Positions 1 to 8,920 of a stretch of 64,000 nt of DNA are shown piece by piece. The DNA is from Pusillimonas sp. MFBS29. GTDB taxonomy: Bacteria > Pseudomonadota > Gammaproteobacteria > Burkholderiales > Burkholderiaceae_B. The stretch is from NCBI RefSeq assembly GCF_020687695.1, contig NZ_JAJEWL010000001.1, positions 310,001 to 374,000 on the forward strand, read 5' to 3'. Made by a program: the position numbers and the translations under genes. Numbering within the stretch: the stretch's first letter is position 1; every line of letters begins with the position of its first letter. Under the pieces are notes generated by a model, which did not search any database, was not told where the DNA came from, and saw only the letters and a list, made by a program, of their open reading frames with translations.

Positions 1-636
1 TGCCGAGACTTCGTCGATCACCACGACCTGGCCGTCGATGAAGCCGATTTCGATTTTCATGTCGATCAGGCTCAGACCCTTGTCGGCCAGATTTGATTCG
101 ACGATGCGGCACACTTGGCGCGTAAGGTCTTTCGCCTGCTCCAGATGCTGCCGGGTGAGAAGACCAAGCGCAACAATGGTGTCGTCATTAATGAGAGGAT
201 CACCGCGCTCGTCGTCTTTGATCGTGATTTCGACGAGGTAGTCGAGCGTGCTTACGGTGTCGCCAATGTAGTTCTGGTAACGACGCCGGAAGCTGCCCCA
301 GGGCCGGGTGCGGCAGATGAATTCGAAGCCGCCCTTGCCGTTGATATCCTTGCCCAGGGGTTCGGCCCGACGGACTTCCATGCTGGCTTGGTCGAGGTCA
401 AGACGCACCAGGTGAGTAGGGATGCCTGCCGCATGAAGACACTTGAAGAAGTGGTCGGTCATGGCGAGCGACTTGCGGCCCTTGCCTTCGACCTGACCGA
501 TGACGGTGTTGGCACCCGGATCAATCACGCCGTTCTCGCCTGTGACATCGTCTTTGAAAACGAGGAGGATGTTGTCATTTGGCAAGGCGTACAGATCTTT
601 GGTTTTGCCGGAATAGATTTTTTCGTTGGTCGTCAT
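1..636 (-). CDS. purC: Phosphoribosylaminoimidazole-succinocarboxamide synthase, 3' end off the window
   Basis: SAICAR synthetase, the purine-synthesis step that joins CAIR to aspartate with ATP. Reading the complement from the ATG at 636 gives an open frame of 212 codons that runs off the left edge. The N-terminus (TTNEKIYSGKTKDLYAL) has the family's nucleotide-binding beginning; GTRINH-complement codons give the VTGENGVIDPGANTV stretch, and the frame exits through IDEVSA, the start of the conserved DE(I/V)SPD motif near the active site. The last 20-30 residues are missing because the window ends. It lies downstream of and codirectional with the lyase gene, 157 bp away, and probably has its own promoter. 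Identification is firm. Confidence 0.93.
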   Translation of the reverse strand, partial: MTTNEKIYSGKTKDLYALPNDNILLVFKDDVTGENGVIDPGANTVIGQVEGKGRKSLAMTDHFFKCLHAAGIPTHLVRLDLDQASMEVRRAEPLGKDINGKGGFEFICRTRPWGSFRRRYQNYIGDTVSTLDYLVEITIKDDERGDPLINDDTIVALGLLTRQHLEQAKDLTRQVCRIVESNLADKGLSLIDMKIEIGFIDGQVVVIDEVSA

Positions 637-811
637 CAGTTTGCTCGCTGGTAGTTCCAGGTATCGTTGGGGGCGAAGAGCGGAGCATCCTGCTGCCCTT
701 CATTTCCGGTAGATATCAATAGAACACTAAAGCCCTTATTTTACAGCGACCCAATCCTCACAAAAACTGAAACGCCCTAAATATCCTCCCGCTCGTCCGG
801 CTACTTTGTGT

Positions 812-1654
812 TCAGCGCTTCAAACTATTTGTCTCGCTGAACAAGGCATTGAGTTCCGCGCCGGGCAGGGCGTTGGCAAAGCCGTCGAACCGGCCTTGGT
901 CGGCGATGGCGCGTGCTGCTTGCATAAACCCTCCCCAGGCTGCGCGTGCCAATGCTCCACCCACACTGATGCGTCTGACGCCCAGGTCGGCAAGATCCTG
1001 TACCGTCAGGTCGCTAGCCCAGCCAATCAGCACATTCACCGGCGTAGGTGCAACGGCTGTCACAACTGCGGTGATCTGCTCGCGCGTCGTAATGCCAGGC
1101 GCGTAGACGCAATCCGCTCCGGCATCGGCATAGGCGTTCAAACGCTGGATCGTGTCGTCGAGGTCGGGGTGACCCACGATGAAGTTCTCGGCGCGCCCGA
1201 TTAGCAAGGTGTCGCTGCCATGGGCATCAATCGCAGCTCGTGCTGCCTGCATCCGTTGAACCGATTCGGCTAATCCTCGCTGTGGCGCCTGTGGATTGCC
1301 GGTAGCGTCTTCAATTGAAATACCCGCCACGCCGGTGTCGACCGCCAGGCGCACACTTTCAGCTACCCCTTCCGGTGTATCGGCAAACCCGCTTTCGAAA
1401 TCGGCGTTGATGGGTAAATCGGTGGCTTCGACCATTTGGCGCATGTGTGCCAGGACGGTCTCGCGCGATAGTTGCCCGTCGGCATGCGCTTGGGACCAGG
1501 CGTAGCCGGAGCTGGTCGTGGCCAAGGCTTTGAAGCCCAGCGCTGCCAGCATGCCGGCGCTGCCGGCGTCCCATGGATTCGGCAGCACAAAACAGCCCGA
1601 TTGGTGCAGGTTGCGAAAGAGGGCACGCTTTTCGGAAACACTAGGCCTGGTCAT
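812..1654 (-). CDS. Isocitrate lyase / PEP mutase family protein
   Basis: A 280-residue TIM-barrel enzyme of the isocitrate lyase/phosphoenolpyruvate mutase superfamily, which makes or breaks C-C or P-C bonds in 2-oxo and 2-hydroxy acids using Mg2+. Visible signatures are LPNPWDAGSA near residue 27, the metal-site run INADFESGFAD (about 85-95), GISIEDATG, and LIGRAENF. The short KKCG loop of true isocitrate lyases is absent, so oxaloacetate decarboxylase or a carboxyphosphonoenolpyruvate-type lyase is more likely than the glyoxylate shunt enzyme. The frame is open further upstream to 1849, but that extension has no family similarity; the ATG at 1654 overlaps the end of the DapA-like gene by 14 bp, which implies translational coupling. 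Substrate unknown. Confidence 0.85.
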   Translation of the reverse strand: MTRPSVSEKRALFRNLHQSGCFVLPNPWDAGSAGMLAALGFKALATTSSGYAWSQAHADGQLSRETVLAHMRQMVEATDLPINADFESGFADTPEGVAESVRLAVDTGVAGISIEDATGNPQAPQRGLAESVQRMQAARAAIDAHGSDTLLIGRAENFIVGHPDLDDTIQRLNAYADAGADCVYAPGITTREQITAVVTAVAPTPVNVLIGWASDLTVQDLADLGVRRISVGGALARAAWGGFMQAARAIADQGRFDGFANALPGAELNALFSETNSLKR

Positions 1655-2534
1655 GAAACCCCTCCAGAAACGAGGCAAGCTGTTTCCGATCTGCGTCTTG
1701 CAGAGCCAGCAATGGGGGTGGCAGGCAAGGGGAGGCTGTATGCCCGAGCAATTCCGCGGTGGTTGCTGCCACGCGCAGGCTACCGTACCGGCGGTACAGT
1801 GCCCAAAGAGGCTCCAGCCGTTCTGACCACTGCTGCACCTGTGCCGCATTGCCCGAATGCGCTGCCTGGGTGATCGCCAATGCAGTCTGGGGAAACAGCC
1901 CCGCGATCACCGAATACCAGCTGTCGCACCCTGCAAGCAGGCCGGTTGCTGCGACGGCATCGCCACTGATTCCGATGGTGACGTTAGAAGGGATGCGGGC
2001 GCGCAGGCGATCAACGCGTGCCGTAGCGGCATCGAGATCAGCAGGCACCGGCGGAATCTTGATTGAAGCAATATTGGGAAGTGCGGCGATACGACCATGC
2101 AGTTCATCACTGAACTCGAAGCGCGTGGTGCCGGGGTTGTCATAGACCACCAGCGGTACCGACAATGCCCCGGTGACCGTTTCATAGAGCTTGAAGACTT
2201 CCTGGGCCGATAGCGGCTGATAGGACATCGGTGCCAGAAGCACCGCCTTCGCCCCCACCTTTTGTGCGTGTTCAGCGTAGTCCAGCACGTCGCGCGTGCG
2301 CAGCGCACTGATGCCTATCATCACCGGCACATTGCCTGCGTGCCGCACTGCAAGTTCAGCTATCCGCTTGCGTTCTGCGTTATCGAGGTAAGCGTAGTTC
2401 CCGGTAGAACCCAGGGCGCAGATGGATCCAACGCCTGCTGCCGCGAGCCTTTCGGTCAGTTGCGCGAATGCGATTTCATCGAGATGTCCGTCACGCAGTG
2501 GGGACAGCGGAAATGCGCTAAGGCCGGTAAACAT
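1641..2534 (-). CDS. Dihydrodipicolinate synthase (DapA) family aldolase
   Basis: A 297-residue class I aldolase/lyase of the DapA/NAL family, in which a lysine Schiff base adds or removes pyruvate or a related 2-oxo acid. The GSTGNYAYL stretch (about residues 42-50) corresponds to the G(S/T)TGE pyruvate-binding motif, VVYDNPGTT (about 127-135) carries the conserved Tyr, and ASIKIPP carries the Schiff-base Lys. GISGD follows near residue 190. It overlaps the downstream lyase gene by 14 bp and follows the Bug gene with an 81-bp gap, suggesting one leftward operon. Because this is an accessory copy next to a transport-type protein, a catabolic aldolase is more likely than the lysine-pathway enzyme. 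Substrate not predictable. Confidence 0.85.
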   Translation of the reverse strand: MFTGLSAFPLSPLRDGHLDEIAFAQLTERLAAAGVGSICALGSTGNYAYLDNAERKRIAELAVRHAGNVPVMIGISALRTRDVLDYAEHAQKVGAKAVLLAPMSYQPLSAQEVFKLYETVTGALSVPLVVYDNPGTTRFEFSDELHGRIAALPNIASIKIPPVPADLDAATARVDRLRARIPSNVTIGISGDAVAATGLLAGCDSWYSVIAGLFPQTALAITQAAHSGNAAQVQQWSERLEPLWALYRRYGSLRVAATTAELLGHTASPCLPPPLLALQDADRKQLASFLEGFHDQA

Positions 2535-2615
2535 GATCTGGCACCATACAATTAAAAAGAATTGTTTGTTCCAGATCGTACCATCGCAGAACTGAAATCT
2601 GACGCTCCGGACTGT

Positions 2616-3593
2616 CTATTTTGCCTTCAAGTTTGCGTGTTTGATCACATCTCCCCATTTGTCCATTTCCGACTGGATAAATTGAGCAAACTGAGCGCTG
2701 GTGCCAGGACGGATATCCATGCCAAGGTCAACCAGCCGTTTCTTTATGGAGGGATCATCAAGCGCTTGCCCGACTTCATCATCCAGACGTTGCACGATGT
2801 CGTCTGGCGTACCGGAAGGAACCATGAAGCCATACCATCCTGCTGCCACAACGTTGGGCAACCCCTGGTCTTTCAAAGGCCGGGCATCTGGGTAAATGCC
2901 ACTTGTGGTGTCTGAGGCCACGCCCAGCACACGTAGTTTGCCGGCCTGTATATGAGGAAGCGCGGCCGTAATGGCGGTTAAAGTTGCATCGACACGACCG
3001 GCAACCAAATCAGTGTATGCCGCGACATCCCCCTTATAGTGCACAACTATTCCTTTGGTACCCGCATCACGCAAGAAGAGTTCGGCGGCCAAATGTGGCA
3101 AGGAGCCGTGCCCGGGCGAACCAATTGTTAAACCGTCGCTATCGGATTTTCCATGCTTGATCAGCTCGTCGACGGTCTTGTAGGGGCTATTGGCATTGAC
3201 GATAAGAAACAAAGGAACGGTTGCGACCATGGCAACAGCCTTGAGGTCTTTCTTGGGGTCATAGCTCAAGCTGCCGTGCAGGGCTTCCAGGGTGGAAAAA
3301 GGCGCTGCAGCATAAAGAATGGTGTAGCCATCAGGATCGGCTTTAGCGACAAAATTATTGGCCACGATGGTACCGGCCCCGGTCTTGTTTTCAACGACGA
3401 AGGTCTGTCCAAATTCGGTGCTCAAGCGGTCAGCCAGTACGCGGGCTGAGATGTCATTGGGTCCGCCCGCGCCGTAAGGTGAAATGATCTTGACCGACCG
3501 GTCAGGCCAGCTGTCCTGTGCCGCTGCGGTTGTCAGCGTCATGGCAAGCCCGGTCGCACCCGCAAACAATAGCAGTCTTTTCACTAGCTTCAT
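2616..3593 (-). CDS. Bug family (tripartite tricarboxylate transporter-type) periplasmic binding protein
   Basis: A 325-residue extracytoplasmic binding protein of the Bug family, greatly expanded in Bordetella and relatives. The N-terminus is a typical signal peptide (charged MKLVKR, hydrophobic core, AAAQD cleavage region). The mature protein begins WPDRSVKIISPYGAGGPND, the family's first beta strand and ligand loop, and contains GSPGHGSLPHLAAELF and VHYKGDVAAYTDLVAGRVD, the two other hallmark stretches. No TctA/TctB membrane subunits are encoded nearby, so this is an orphan receptor that may work with a distant transporter or in sensing. It is the first gene of the leftward cluster, so its ligand is probably the acid used by the two enzymes. 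Confidence 0.9.
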   Translation of the reverse strand: MKLVKRLLLFAGATGLAMTLTTAAAQDSWPDRSVKIISPYGAGGPNDISARVLADRLSTEFGQTFVVENKTGAGTIVANNFVAKADPDGYTILYAAAPFSTLEALHGSLSYDPKKDLKAVAMVATVPLFLIVNANSPYKTVDELIKHGKSDSDGLTIGSPGHGSLPHLAAELFLRDAGTKGIVVHYKGDVAAYTDLVAGRVDATLTAITAALPHIQAGKLRVLGVASDTTSGIYPDARPLKDQGLPNVVAAGWYGFMVPSGTPDDIVQRLDDEVGQALDDPSIKKRLVDLGMDIRPGTSAQFAQFIQSEMDKWGDVIKHANLKAK

Positions 3594-3732
3594 ATGTGTC
3601 TCCTGAGTGTGGTTCTTGGTTTGTTCTTGCTATAGGTTACGACCGGGAGTAAATTCGAACAAACTTTATTTAATTCATAATCTATCAGACATGCTTATAA
3701 GTAATAGCGTGCCAAAGATTGCGTAGGTGAAG
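3594..3732. promoter_or_regulatory. Divergent promoter region between Bug operon and LysR gene
   Basis: An A+T-rich 139-bp space between two divergent genes. It contains ATAA at 3677-3680 and TTAT at 3695-3698 as an inverted pair around 14 bp, followed by the self-complementary CTTATAAG at 3694-3701. Such small dyads are typical of LysR-type operators, and LysR regulators commonly bind the space between themselves and a divergent target. Which dyad is used cannot be decided from sequence. Confidence 0.3.
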
Positions 3733-4638
3733 ATGGAAGTTACCTTAAGACAATTGCGGGCATTTATCGCTGTATTGGAATGCGGCAGCTTTTCCGATGC
3801 TGCCGACAGCATGCACTTATCGCAGGCAGCGCTTAGCGGTCTGATCAAAGAGCTGGAAAGCCGCCTGGGGGTGCGCTTGCTCGACAGAAGTACGCGTAAA
3901 GTATCTGTCTCTGTGGTGGGAGCGGCGTTCGAACCTTTAGTGCGTCGGGTGCTGGCCAATCTGGATGGTGCGCTTGAAAGCGTAGAGAACCTGAGGGAGC
4001 TCAGGCGTGGGGTGGTTCGTGTTGCTGCCCCCGAGACGCTTTCTTGCACCATGCTGCCGCAGTTGATTGCCAGCTACAGCAGTCGTTTTCCCGGCGTAGA
4101 CGTGCGCTTTGAGGACGTTCCTATAGAGGAAGTGATCAGTGGCTTGTATAGCGGTAAATCTGATATAGGGTTTGGGCCCTCGGGGGTAGAGGTGGACGAC
4201 AGCATAGAAGTACAAGGGCTGTTCACCGATCCGCTATGGGTGGCCTTGCGCCCTGACGACATACTGAGTTCGCAGGAGTCGGTCAGTTGGCGTGATCTGC
4301 ATGACAAAACACTAATTAGCTATATGCCCAACTTAAGGGCAAACGTGCTTAGTCATATTCCGGCAAAAGTGCACCCGCATGACATTATGCCGGTGCATCG
4401 CGTTAATACGGCATTGGCGATGTTGCATGTAAGGCCGGGCTACGTGATTTGCCCTTCAATGGCGCGCAACCTCGTCCAGGGTTTTGGTCTGGTTTTTGTT
4501 CCTGTGACTCAGCCCACCGTGACCTGGCAGGTCACCATGTTTTTTCGTCACCGGGAGCTTCTGTCTCCCGCAGTAGAGAGTTTTCTTGATTTCACCTTGG
4601 GGTTGGGAGGTGATTGGCATACTGCAAGACCAGGATAA
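3733..4638 (+). CDS. LysR family transcriptional regulator
   Basis: A roughly 300-residue LysR-type regulator. The N-terminal winged helix-turn-helix is clear (LRQLRAFIAVLECGSFSDAA, then HLSQAALSGLIKELESRLGV), followed by the linker helix and a periplasmic-binding-like effector domain (RVAAPETLSCTMLPQLI, SDIGFGPSGVE). Two in-frame starts exist, GTG at 3727 and ATG at 3733; ATG fits the family alignment, while the AGGTGA at 3725-3730 lies very close to it. It is divergent from the Bug/DapA/lyase cluster and upstream of the CoA-synthetase fusion, and either could be its target. The C-terminal PGYVICPSMARN segment is ordinary for the family. Confidence 0.9.
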   Translation: MEVTLRQLRAFIAVLECGSFSDAADSMHLSQAALSGLIKELESRLGVRLLDRSTRKVSVSVVGAAFEPLVRRVLANLDGALESVENLRELRRGVVRVAAPETLSCTMLPQLIASYSSRFPGVDVRFEDVPIEEVISGLYSGKSDIGFGPSGVEVDDSIEVQGLFTDPLWVALRPDDILSSQESVSWRDLHDKTLISYMPNLRANVLSHIPAKVHPHDIMPVHRVNTALAMLHVRPGYVICPSMARNLVQGFGLVFVPVTQPTVTWQVTMFFRHRELLSPAVESFLDFTLGLGGDWHTARPG

Positions 4639-4777
4639 GGCATTTGGGCTGTGCCAAGATCATGAACTTATCGTTTAATCAGATAAATATATAGAAAATA
4701 TCAGTTTGTTCGATTAACGGAAGGGCAAGTATATTCAATGACGTCTGCTGCAAACAGCGCGAACTTATCTCTTCCTG

Positions 4778-7700
4778 ATGATGCTGCCCAACCTGGATTC
4801 CTTTCTCTCACCCGATGCCATTGCCATAGTCGGCGCCTCTTCCAAGCCGAACAAAATTGGAGCGGTCCCGATCCGTTATCTTATGGAGCACGGATACCAA
4901 GGGCGTATCTATCCTATCAATCCAGGCTCACAAGAGATTGCAGGCTTACGCAGCTACGCCAGCATGAAGACGGTGGGTGCTCCTATAGACATGGCGATTT
5001 TCGCGATTCCTGCGGATGCGGTCGACGCTGCGCTGGACGATGCCATTGCAGTCGGCGTGAAAAGCATCGTCATCTTTTCTGCCGGCTTCGCAGAAACAGG
5101 AGCCGCCGGCAAACAATTGCAAGACCAGATTGCTCAGCGTGCGAGCGAGGCAGGGATACGGATTCTGGGACCTAATTGCCTGGGTTTCATGAATATGGGA
5201 CGGTCTGTTTATGCCACCTTCTCGCCGGTGGTTGCCATGGGGCTTGCTAAGCGAGGGCATATTGGGATGGTATGCCAGAGCGGTGCCTTTGGCGCATACG
5301 CGTATGCGATGGCGCGTGAACGCGGAGTCGGGCTTTCCAACTGGATTACCACGGGCAATGAAAGCGACATCAGTGTGTCTGACTGTATCGCATGGATGGC
5401 TGACGACCCTGAAACAAAAGTGATCATGGCTTATATCGAGGGCTGTCGGGACGGTTCCCTGTTGCGGCGTGCGCTGGATAAAGCCCGCATGGCAAACAAG
5501 CCGGTGGTTATCGTCAAGGTTGGCCGTACCGAGCTGGGAGCACTGACCGCATCGTCCCATACTGCGGCGTTGGCCGGCGAGGATGCTGTTTACGATGCAC
5601 TGTTCAAGCAGCACGGCGCCTGGCGGGCGCGGAGTCTGGAAGAGTTTTTTGATATTGCTCATTGCCTGACGGTCTCTGGCATGCCCGAGAACGACACTGT
5701 AGGGATTCTGACCGTCTCTGGTGGTGTGGGGGTCATGATGGCGGACGATGCGGCGGAGGCAGGGCTGGCAGTCACGGAAATGCCGACCCAGGCCCAAGCC
5801 GGGATCAAGAGGCTGATTCCCTTTGCGTCTACGCACAATCCCATAGACCTGACGGGCCAGGTCACGGCTGACCCGGCTTTGCTGGATGTGGCATCACGAC
5901 TGATGCTGGATCAGGCCGGCTATGGCAGCCTTTTGATTTTTCTGTCTGCATTTGGCATGGACCCTGTAATACGCTCCGCGCAAAGACGGTTGGCGCAGGA
6001 TCTTCGCAGGGATTTCCCGGAACGCCTGGTTATATTCAGCACCTTGGCGGATGCAGAGCAGCAAGCCGAACTGGCAAAACACGGAAGTGTTTGCTTCGCA
6101 GATCCCGGTCGCGCTATCCGGGTTCTGGCAGCCATCACTTTCTTCCGCCGCCAGCACTCCCACGAACACGATCGCGGCGATCCTCCGGCCGCTCGCTACG
6201 TGGCCCTGGAGCACGGGGCCTATAACGAGGCTGAGGCCATGCAGGTGCTGGGTCAGGCAGGCCTTCCTATGGTGGCGACACGGCTTGCAGGCAACAGAGA
6301 GCAGGCCATCGCAAGTGCTAAAGAAATGGGCTTTCCGGTTGTCATGAAGGTGTTGTCCGGCCACATTGCACACAAAAGTGAGGTGGGTGGAGTGCGCTTG
6401 AATATTCAGAATGAGACCGAGGCGGGCCAGGCCTATGATGCGATCAAGCATGGTTTGTGTTCGGCCGGCATATGGGACAAGGCCGACGGCGTACTGCTGG
6501 CGCCTATGTGTGGCGGTGGCGTTGAAATGATAGTGGGTGCGCGCCAGGACCCCCACTTGGGCACCGTGCTTATGCTGGGTAGCGGTGGGGTCAACGTCGA
6601 GGTATGGGGTGACGTTGTCTTGCGGCTGGCCCCGGTCAACATGGAGCAGGCCCATGAAATGATCTCCGAGTTGCATAGCGTGGCGTTGTTGAATGGCTTC
6701 CGGGGTACGCCCAAGGCCGACATCCCGAGCCTGGCGCAGACGATAGTGCGGTTGTCCGAATTTGCCGTGGCGGCGGGTGGCGCACTGCAGTCGGTCGAGC
6801 TGAATCCTTTGCTTGTTTTGCCGGAAGGCCAGGGTGCGGTGGCTCTGGATGCGGTATTACTGACCCAGGATGCTGTCGCTTTACCGTCGCCAGGTCTGGA
6901 GCAGCAAGTTATACAGACGCTGCCTTTGTTCGAAATGGCTCGTATGCGTGCCGCCAACACGCAGCGCAAGCACGTGGAGCAAGGCTATGCGGGGGATCAC
7001 CCGGCTTCCGGCATGCGATGGGTTAATCAGTTCACACATACCCGGGGCTTGCGCAGTCCAGCGGACACCGAGGTCGTCACCCCAAATAATGACACTTTGT
7101 TCACGAACGCCTGGCTGGATTTGTCGCAAGGCCCACTGGTCATTGATGTGCCGGCAATGGGAGAGCGCTATTGGGTATTGGGCTTTCTTGATGCGTGGAC
7201 CAACCCATGGGCCTATGCCGGCCGCAGAACCACTGGGGGTGAGGCGCAGCGCTTGTTTGTGCATGGCCCGGCCTGGTCAGGTACCGTACCAGACGGCATG
7301 CACGTGATTAGTTCGCCCAGCCAGGATGTCTGGATCATTGGCCGTATCCTGGTAGATGCCGAGCCGGGCGATCTGGATCAAGTGCACACTTTGCAAGACC
7401 AATTCAAGATCTTGCGTCTTGACGGGACTCCAGCGCTGTCCCGGATCGACGCCTTGTTCAGCGAACCTCAAGCGGACGCCCCGGCAGCCGGGGAATACTT
7501 GCGTGTGCTGAACATTATGCTCCGGCGGAATCCGCCCGAGTCCCCCCTTGTGCACTGGCCGCCTTCGAAAGAAGCTTTGCAGCCAATGCTGAACCAGGTC
7601 TATGCGGATCTTCGCGACGTTGCGCAGAATTCGGAGCTGGGCGGGGGTTGGACGACCGCCGTTAAAGTGCGCGAGAGTTTCGGGTCGGATTTCTTGACGC

Positions 7701-8143
7701 GGGCTCGCGTTGCACGCAACTGGATCGGAACCCTGGGTATGGACGAAGCGATGTACATCATGGCGGAAGTCGATGCCGAAGGCCAGCCCTTGCGAGGCGA
7801 GCATTCCTATACGCTGCGTTTTCCCCAAGGCGGATTGCCTGATGTTGGTGCGTTCTGGTCAATTACCTTGTATGCGCGCAGCAATTGCTTATTGGTTGCC
7901 AACCCCATTGGTCGACATTCAATCGGCGACAGAACGCCCGGCTTGAGACTGGATGTAGATGGCGGGCTGACGATTGATATTGCGGCCGAAGACCCTGGCG
8001 AGGGAAAAAACTGGCTTCCAGCGCCGGCTGATGATGGCTTTTACCTGACCTTGCGCTTGTATCAGCCTGGCCCGGCTCACCTTGACGGCAGCTTCCAGTA
8101 TCCCGCGGTCGACAGGAGCAACAGAAGGGACCGAGCGGAATAG
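4778..8143 (+). CDS. NDP-forming acyl-CoA synthetase fused to DUF1254/DUF1214 domains
   Basis: A single uninterrupted frame of 1121 residues. Residues about 1-700 form an acetate-CoA ligase (NDP/ADP-forming) with the alpha and beta parts fused: CoA-binding Rossmann domain (AIAIVGASSKPNKIG near 15; LGPNCLGF near 133), succinyl-CoA-ligase-like domains (GMVCQSGAFG; SSHTAALAGED with the likely phospho-His near 261; LTVSGGVGVMMAD), then an ATP-grasp module (GFPVVMKVLSGHIAHKSEVG; VELNPLLVLP). After about residue 700 the protein continues into DUF1254 (LPLFEMARMRAANTQ; TPNNDTLFTNAWLDLS; Y-W-V-L-G-F-L-D) and DUF1214 (GAFWSITLYARSNCLL; RHSIGDRT) ending near 1100. DUF1254/1214 proteins are usually separate and exported; here no signal peptide precedes them. 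The start is uncertain: no good ribosome site precedes ATG 4778, whereas GGAAGGG at 4719-4725 precedes an out-of-frame ATG at 4738. Confidence 0.88.
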   Translation: MMLPNLDSFLSPDAIAIVGASSKPNKIGAVPIRYLMEHGYQGRIYPINPGSQEIAGLRSYASMKTVGAPIDMAIFAIPADAVDAALDDAIAVGVKSIVIFSAGFAETGAAGKQLQDQIAQRASEAGIRILGPNCLGFMNMGRSVYATFSPVVAMGLAKRGHIGMVCQSGAFGAYAYAMARERGVGLSNWITTGNESDISVSDCIAWMADDPETKVIMAYIEGCRDGSLLRRALDKARMANKPVVIVKVGRTELGALTASSHTAALAGEDAVYDALFKQHGAWRARSLEEFFDIAHCLTVSGMPENDTVGILTVSGGVGVMMADDAAEAGLAVTEMPTQAQAGIKRLIPFASTHNPIDLTGQVTADPALLDVASRLMLDQAGYGSLLIFLSAFGMDPVIRSAQRRLAQDLRRDFPERLVIFSTLADAEQQAELAKHGSVCFADPGRAIRVLAAITFFRRQHSHEHDRGDPPAARYVALEHGAYNEAEAMQVLGQAGLPMVATRLAGNREQAIASAKEMGFPVVMKVLSGHIAHKSEVGGVRLNIQNETEAGQAYDAIKHGLCSAGIWDKADGVLLAPMCGGGVEMIVGARQDPHLGTVLMLGSGGVNVEVWGDVVLRLAPVNMEQAHEMISELHSVALLNGFRGTPKADIPSLAQTIVRLSEFAVAAGGALQSVELNPLLVLPEGQGAVALDAVLLTQDAVALPSPGLEQQVIQTLPLFEMARMRAANTQRKHVEQGYAGDHPASGMRWVNQFTHTRGLRSPADTEVVTPNNDTLFTNAWLDLSQGPLVIDVPAMGERYWVLGFLDAWTNPWAYAGRRTTGGEAQRLFVHGPAWSGTVPDGMHVISSPSQDVWIIGRILVDAEPGDLDQVHTLQDQFKILRLDGTPALSRIDALFSEPQADAPAAGEYLRVLNIMLRRNPPESPLVHWPPSKEALQPMLNQVYADLRDVAQNSELGGGWTTAVKVRESFGSDFLTRARVARNWIGTLGMDEAMYIMAEVDAEGQPLRGEHSYTLRFPQGGLPDVGAFWSITLYARSNCLLVANPIGRHSIGDRTPGLRLDVDGGLTIDIAAEDPGEGKNWLPAPADDGFYLTLRLYQPGPAHLDGSFQYPAVDRSNRRDRAE

Positions 8144-8206
8144 GGTTATTGAACGCTGTCCGGCACGGCTGGCCTACACTGCAAAGACTTAACGCAAGGA
8201 ATACAA

Positions 8207-8773
8207 GTGTCTGCAGATTTGAATCAAAAATATGGATTGAACCCGGCGCACAGCGAAGTGGTTGCCGCCTGTGAAGTGGTTAGCCCAGGCAAAGCCCTGG
8301 ATATGGGATGCTCCAACGGGCGCAATGCGCTCTATCTTGCTCAGCGTGGTTTTGACGTTACCGCTGTCGACGTCAACCCGGCTGCGCTCGGGCAGCTGCA
8401 ATCCATCGTCAGCCAGGAAGGTATCGCTACCGTTGCGCCCCAGGTTTATGACATCAGTCACGCAAACCTGGATGCCGACTACGATTTCATTGCATGCACG
8501 GTCACGCTCATGTTCATTCACCCGTCAAGGGTCGATGCCGTGCTGGCCGACATGCAGCAGCGCACCCGGGCGGGGGGCTATAACCTGATCGTTTGCGCCA
8601 TGGATAGCCCCGACTATCCTTGCCCCATGAATTTTCCCTTTACCTTTCAGCCAGGCCTACTGAGTGCAGCCTACCAGGGTTGGGAACTGGTCAAGTACAA
8701 CGAAGACGTCGGCACCATGCATAACGGGGCGCGGCTGCGGTTTGCCACAATGCTGGCGCGCAAGCCGGCGTAG
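8207..8773 (+). CDS. TehB-like SAM-dependent methyltransferase
   Basis: A 188-residue class I methyltransferase of the tellurite-resistance TehB group. The SAM-binding motif I is ALDMGCSNGRNALYLAQRGF (about 30-49), followed by the acidic residue of strand 2 in VTAVDVNP and by DFIACTVTLMFIHPSRV (about 95-111), where TehB proteins also have a MF(I/L) sequence. The start is GTG, set by AAGGA at 8196-8200. TehB methylates tellurite or selenite in other bacteria; that role here is by family only. It stands alone between the fusion gene and an iron receptor. Confidence 0.85.
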   Translation: MSADLNQKYGLNPAHSEVVAACEVVSPGKALDMGCSNGRNALYLAQRGFDVTAVDVNPAALGQLQSIVSQEGIATVAPQVYDISHANLDADYDFIACTVTLMFIHPSRVDAVLADMQQRTRAGGYNLIVCAMDSPDYPCPMNFPFTFQPGLLSAAYQGWELVKYNEDVGTMHNGARLRFATMLARKPA

Positions 8774-8854
8774 AACTCGTTCGGCGCTGGCTCGCTTTCG
8801 AGGGAATTTCACCCGGGCAGATCGCCCGGAAGGGCGGTAAGTTGGCAACCCATA

Positions 8855-8884
8855 AATAATAATAAGAACGAATATCATTATGAT
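8855..8884. promoter_or_regulatory. Probable Fur box
   Basis: The A+T-rich stretch AATAAGAACGAATATCATTA (8861-8880) resembles the 19-bp Fur consensus GATAATGATAATCATTATC, mainly in its right half. It lies about 40 bp before a siderophore-type receptor gene, the expected place for iron repression. The match is imperfect. Confidence 0.5.
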
Positions 8885-8920
8885 GTATACTGCGAGCTTT
8901 CTTAAACTTCTCCAGTATCT

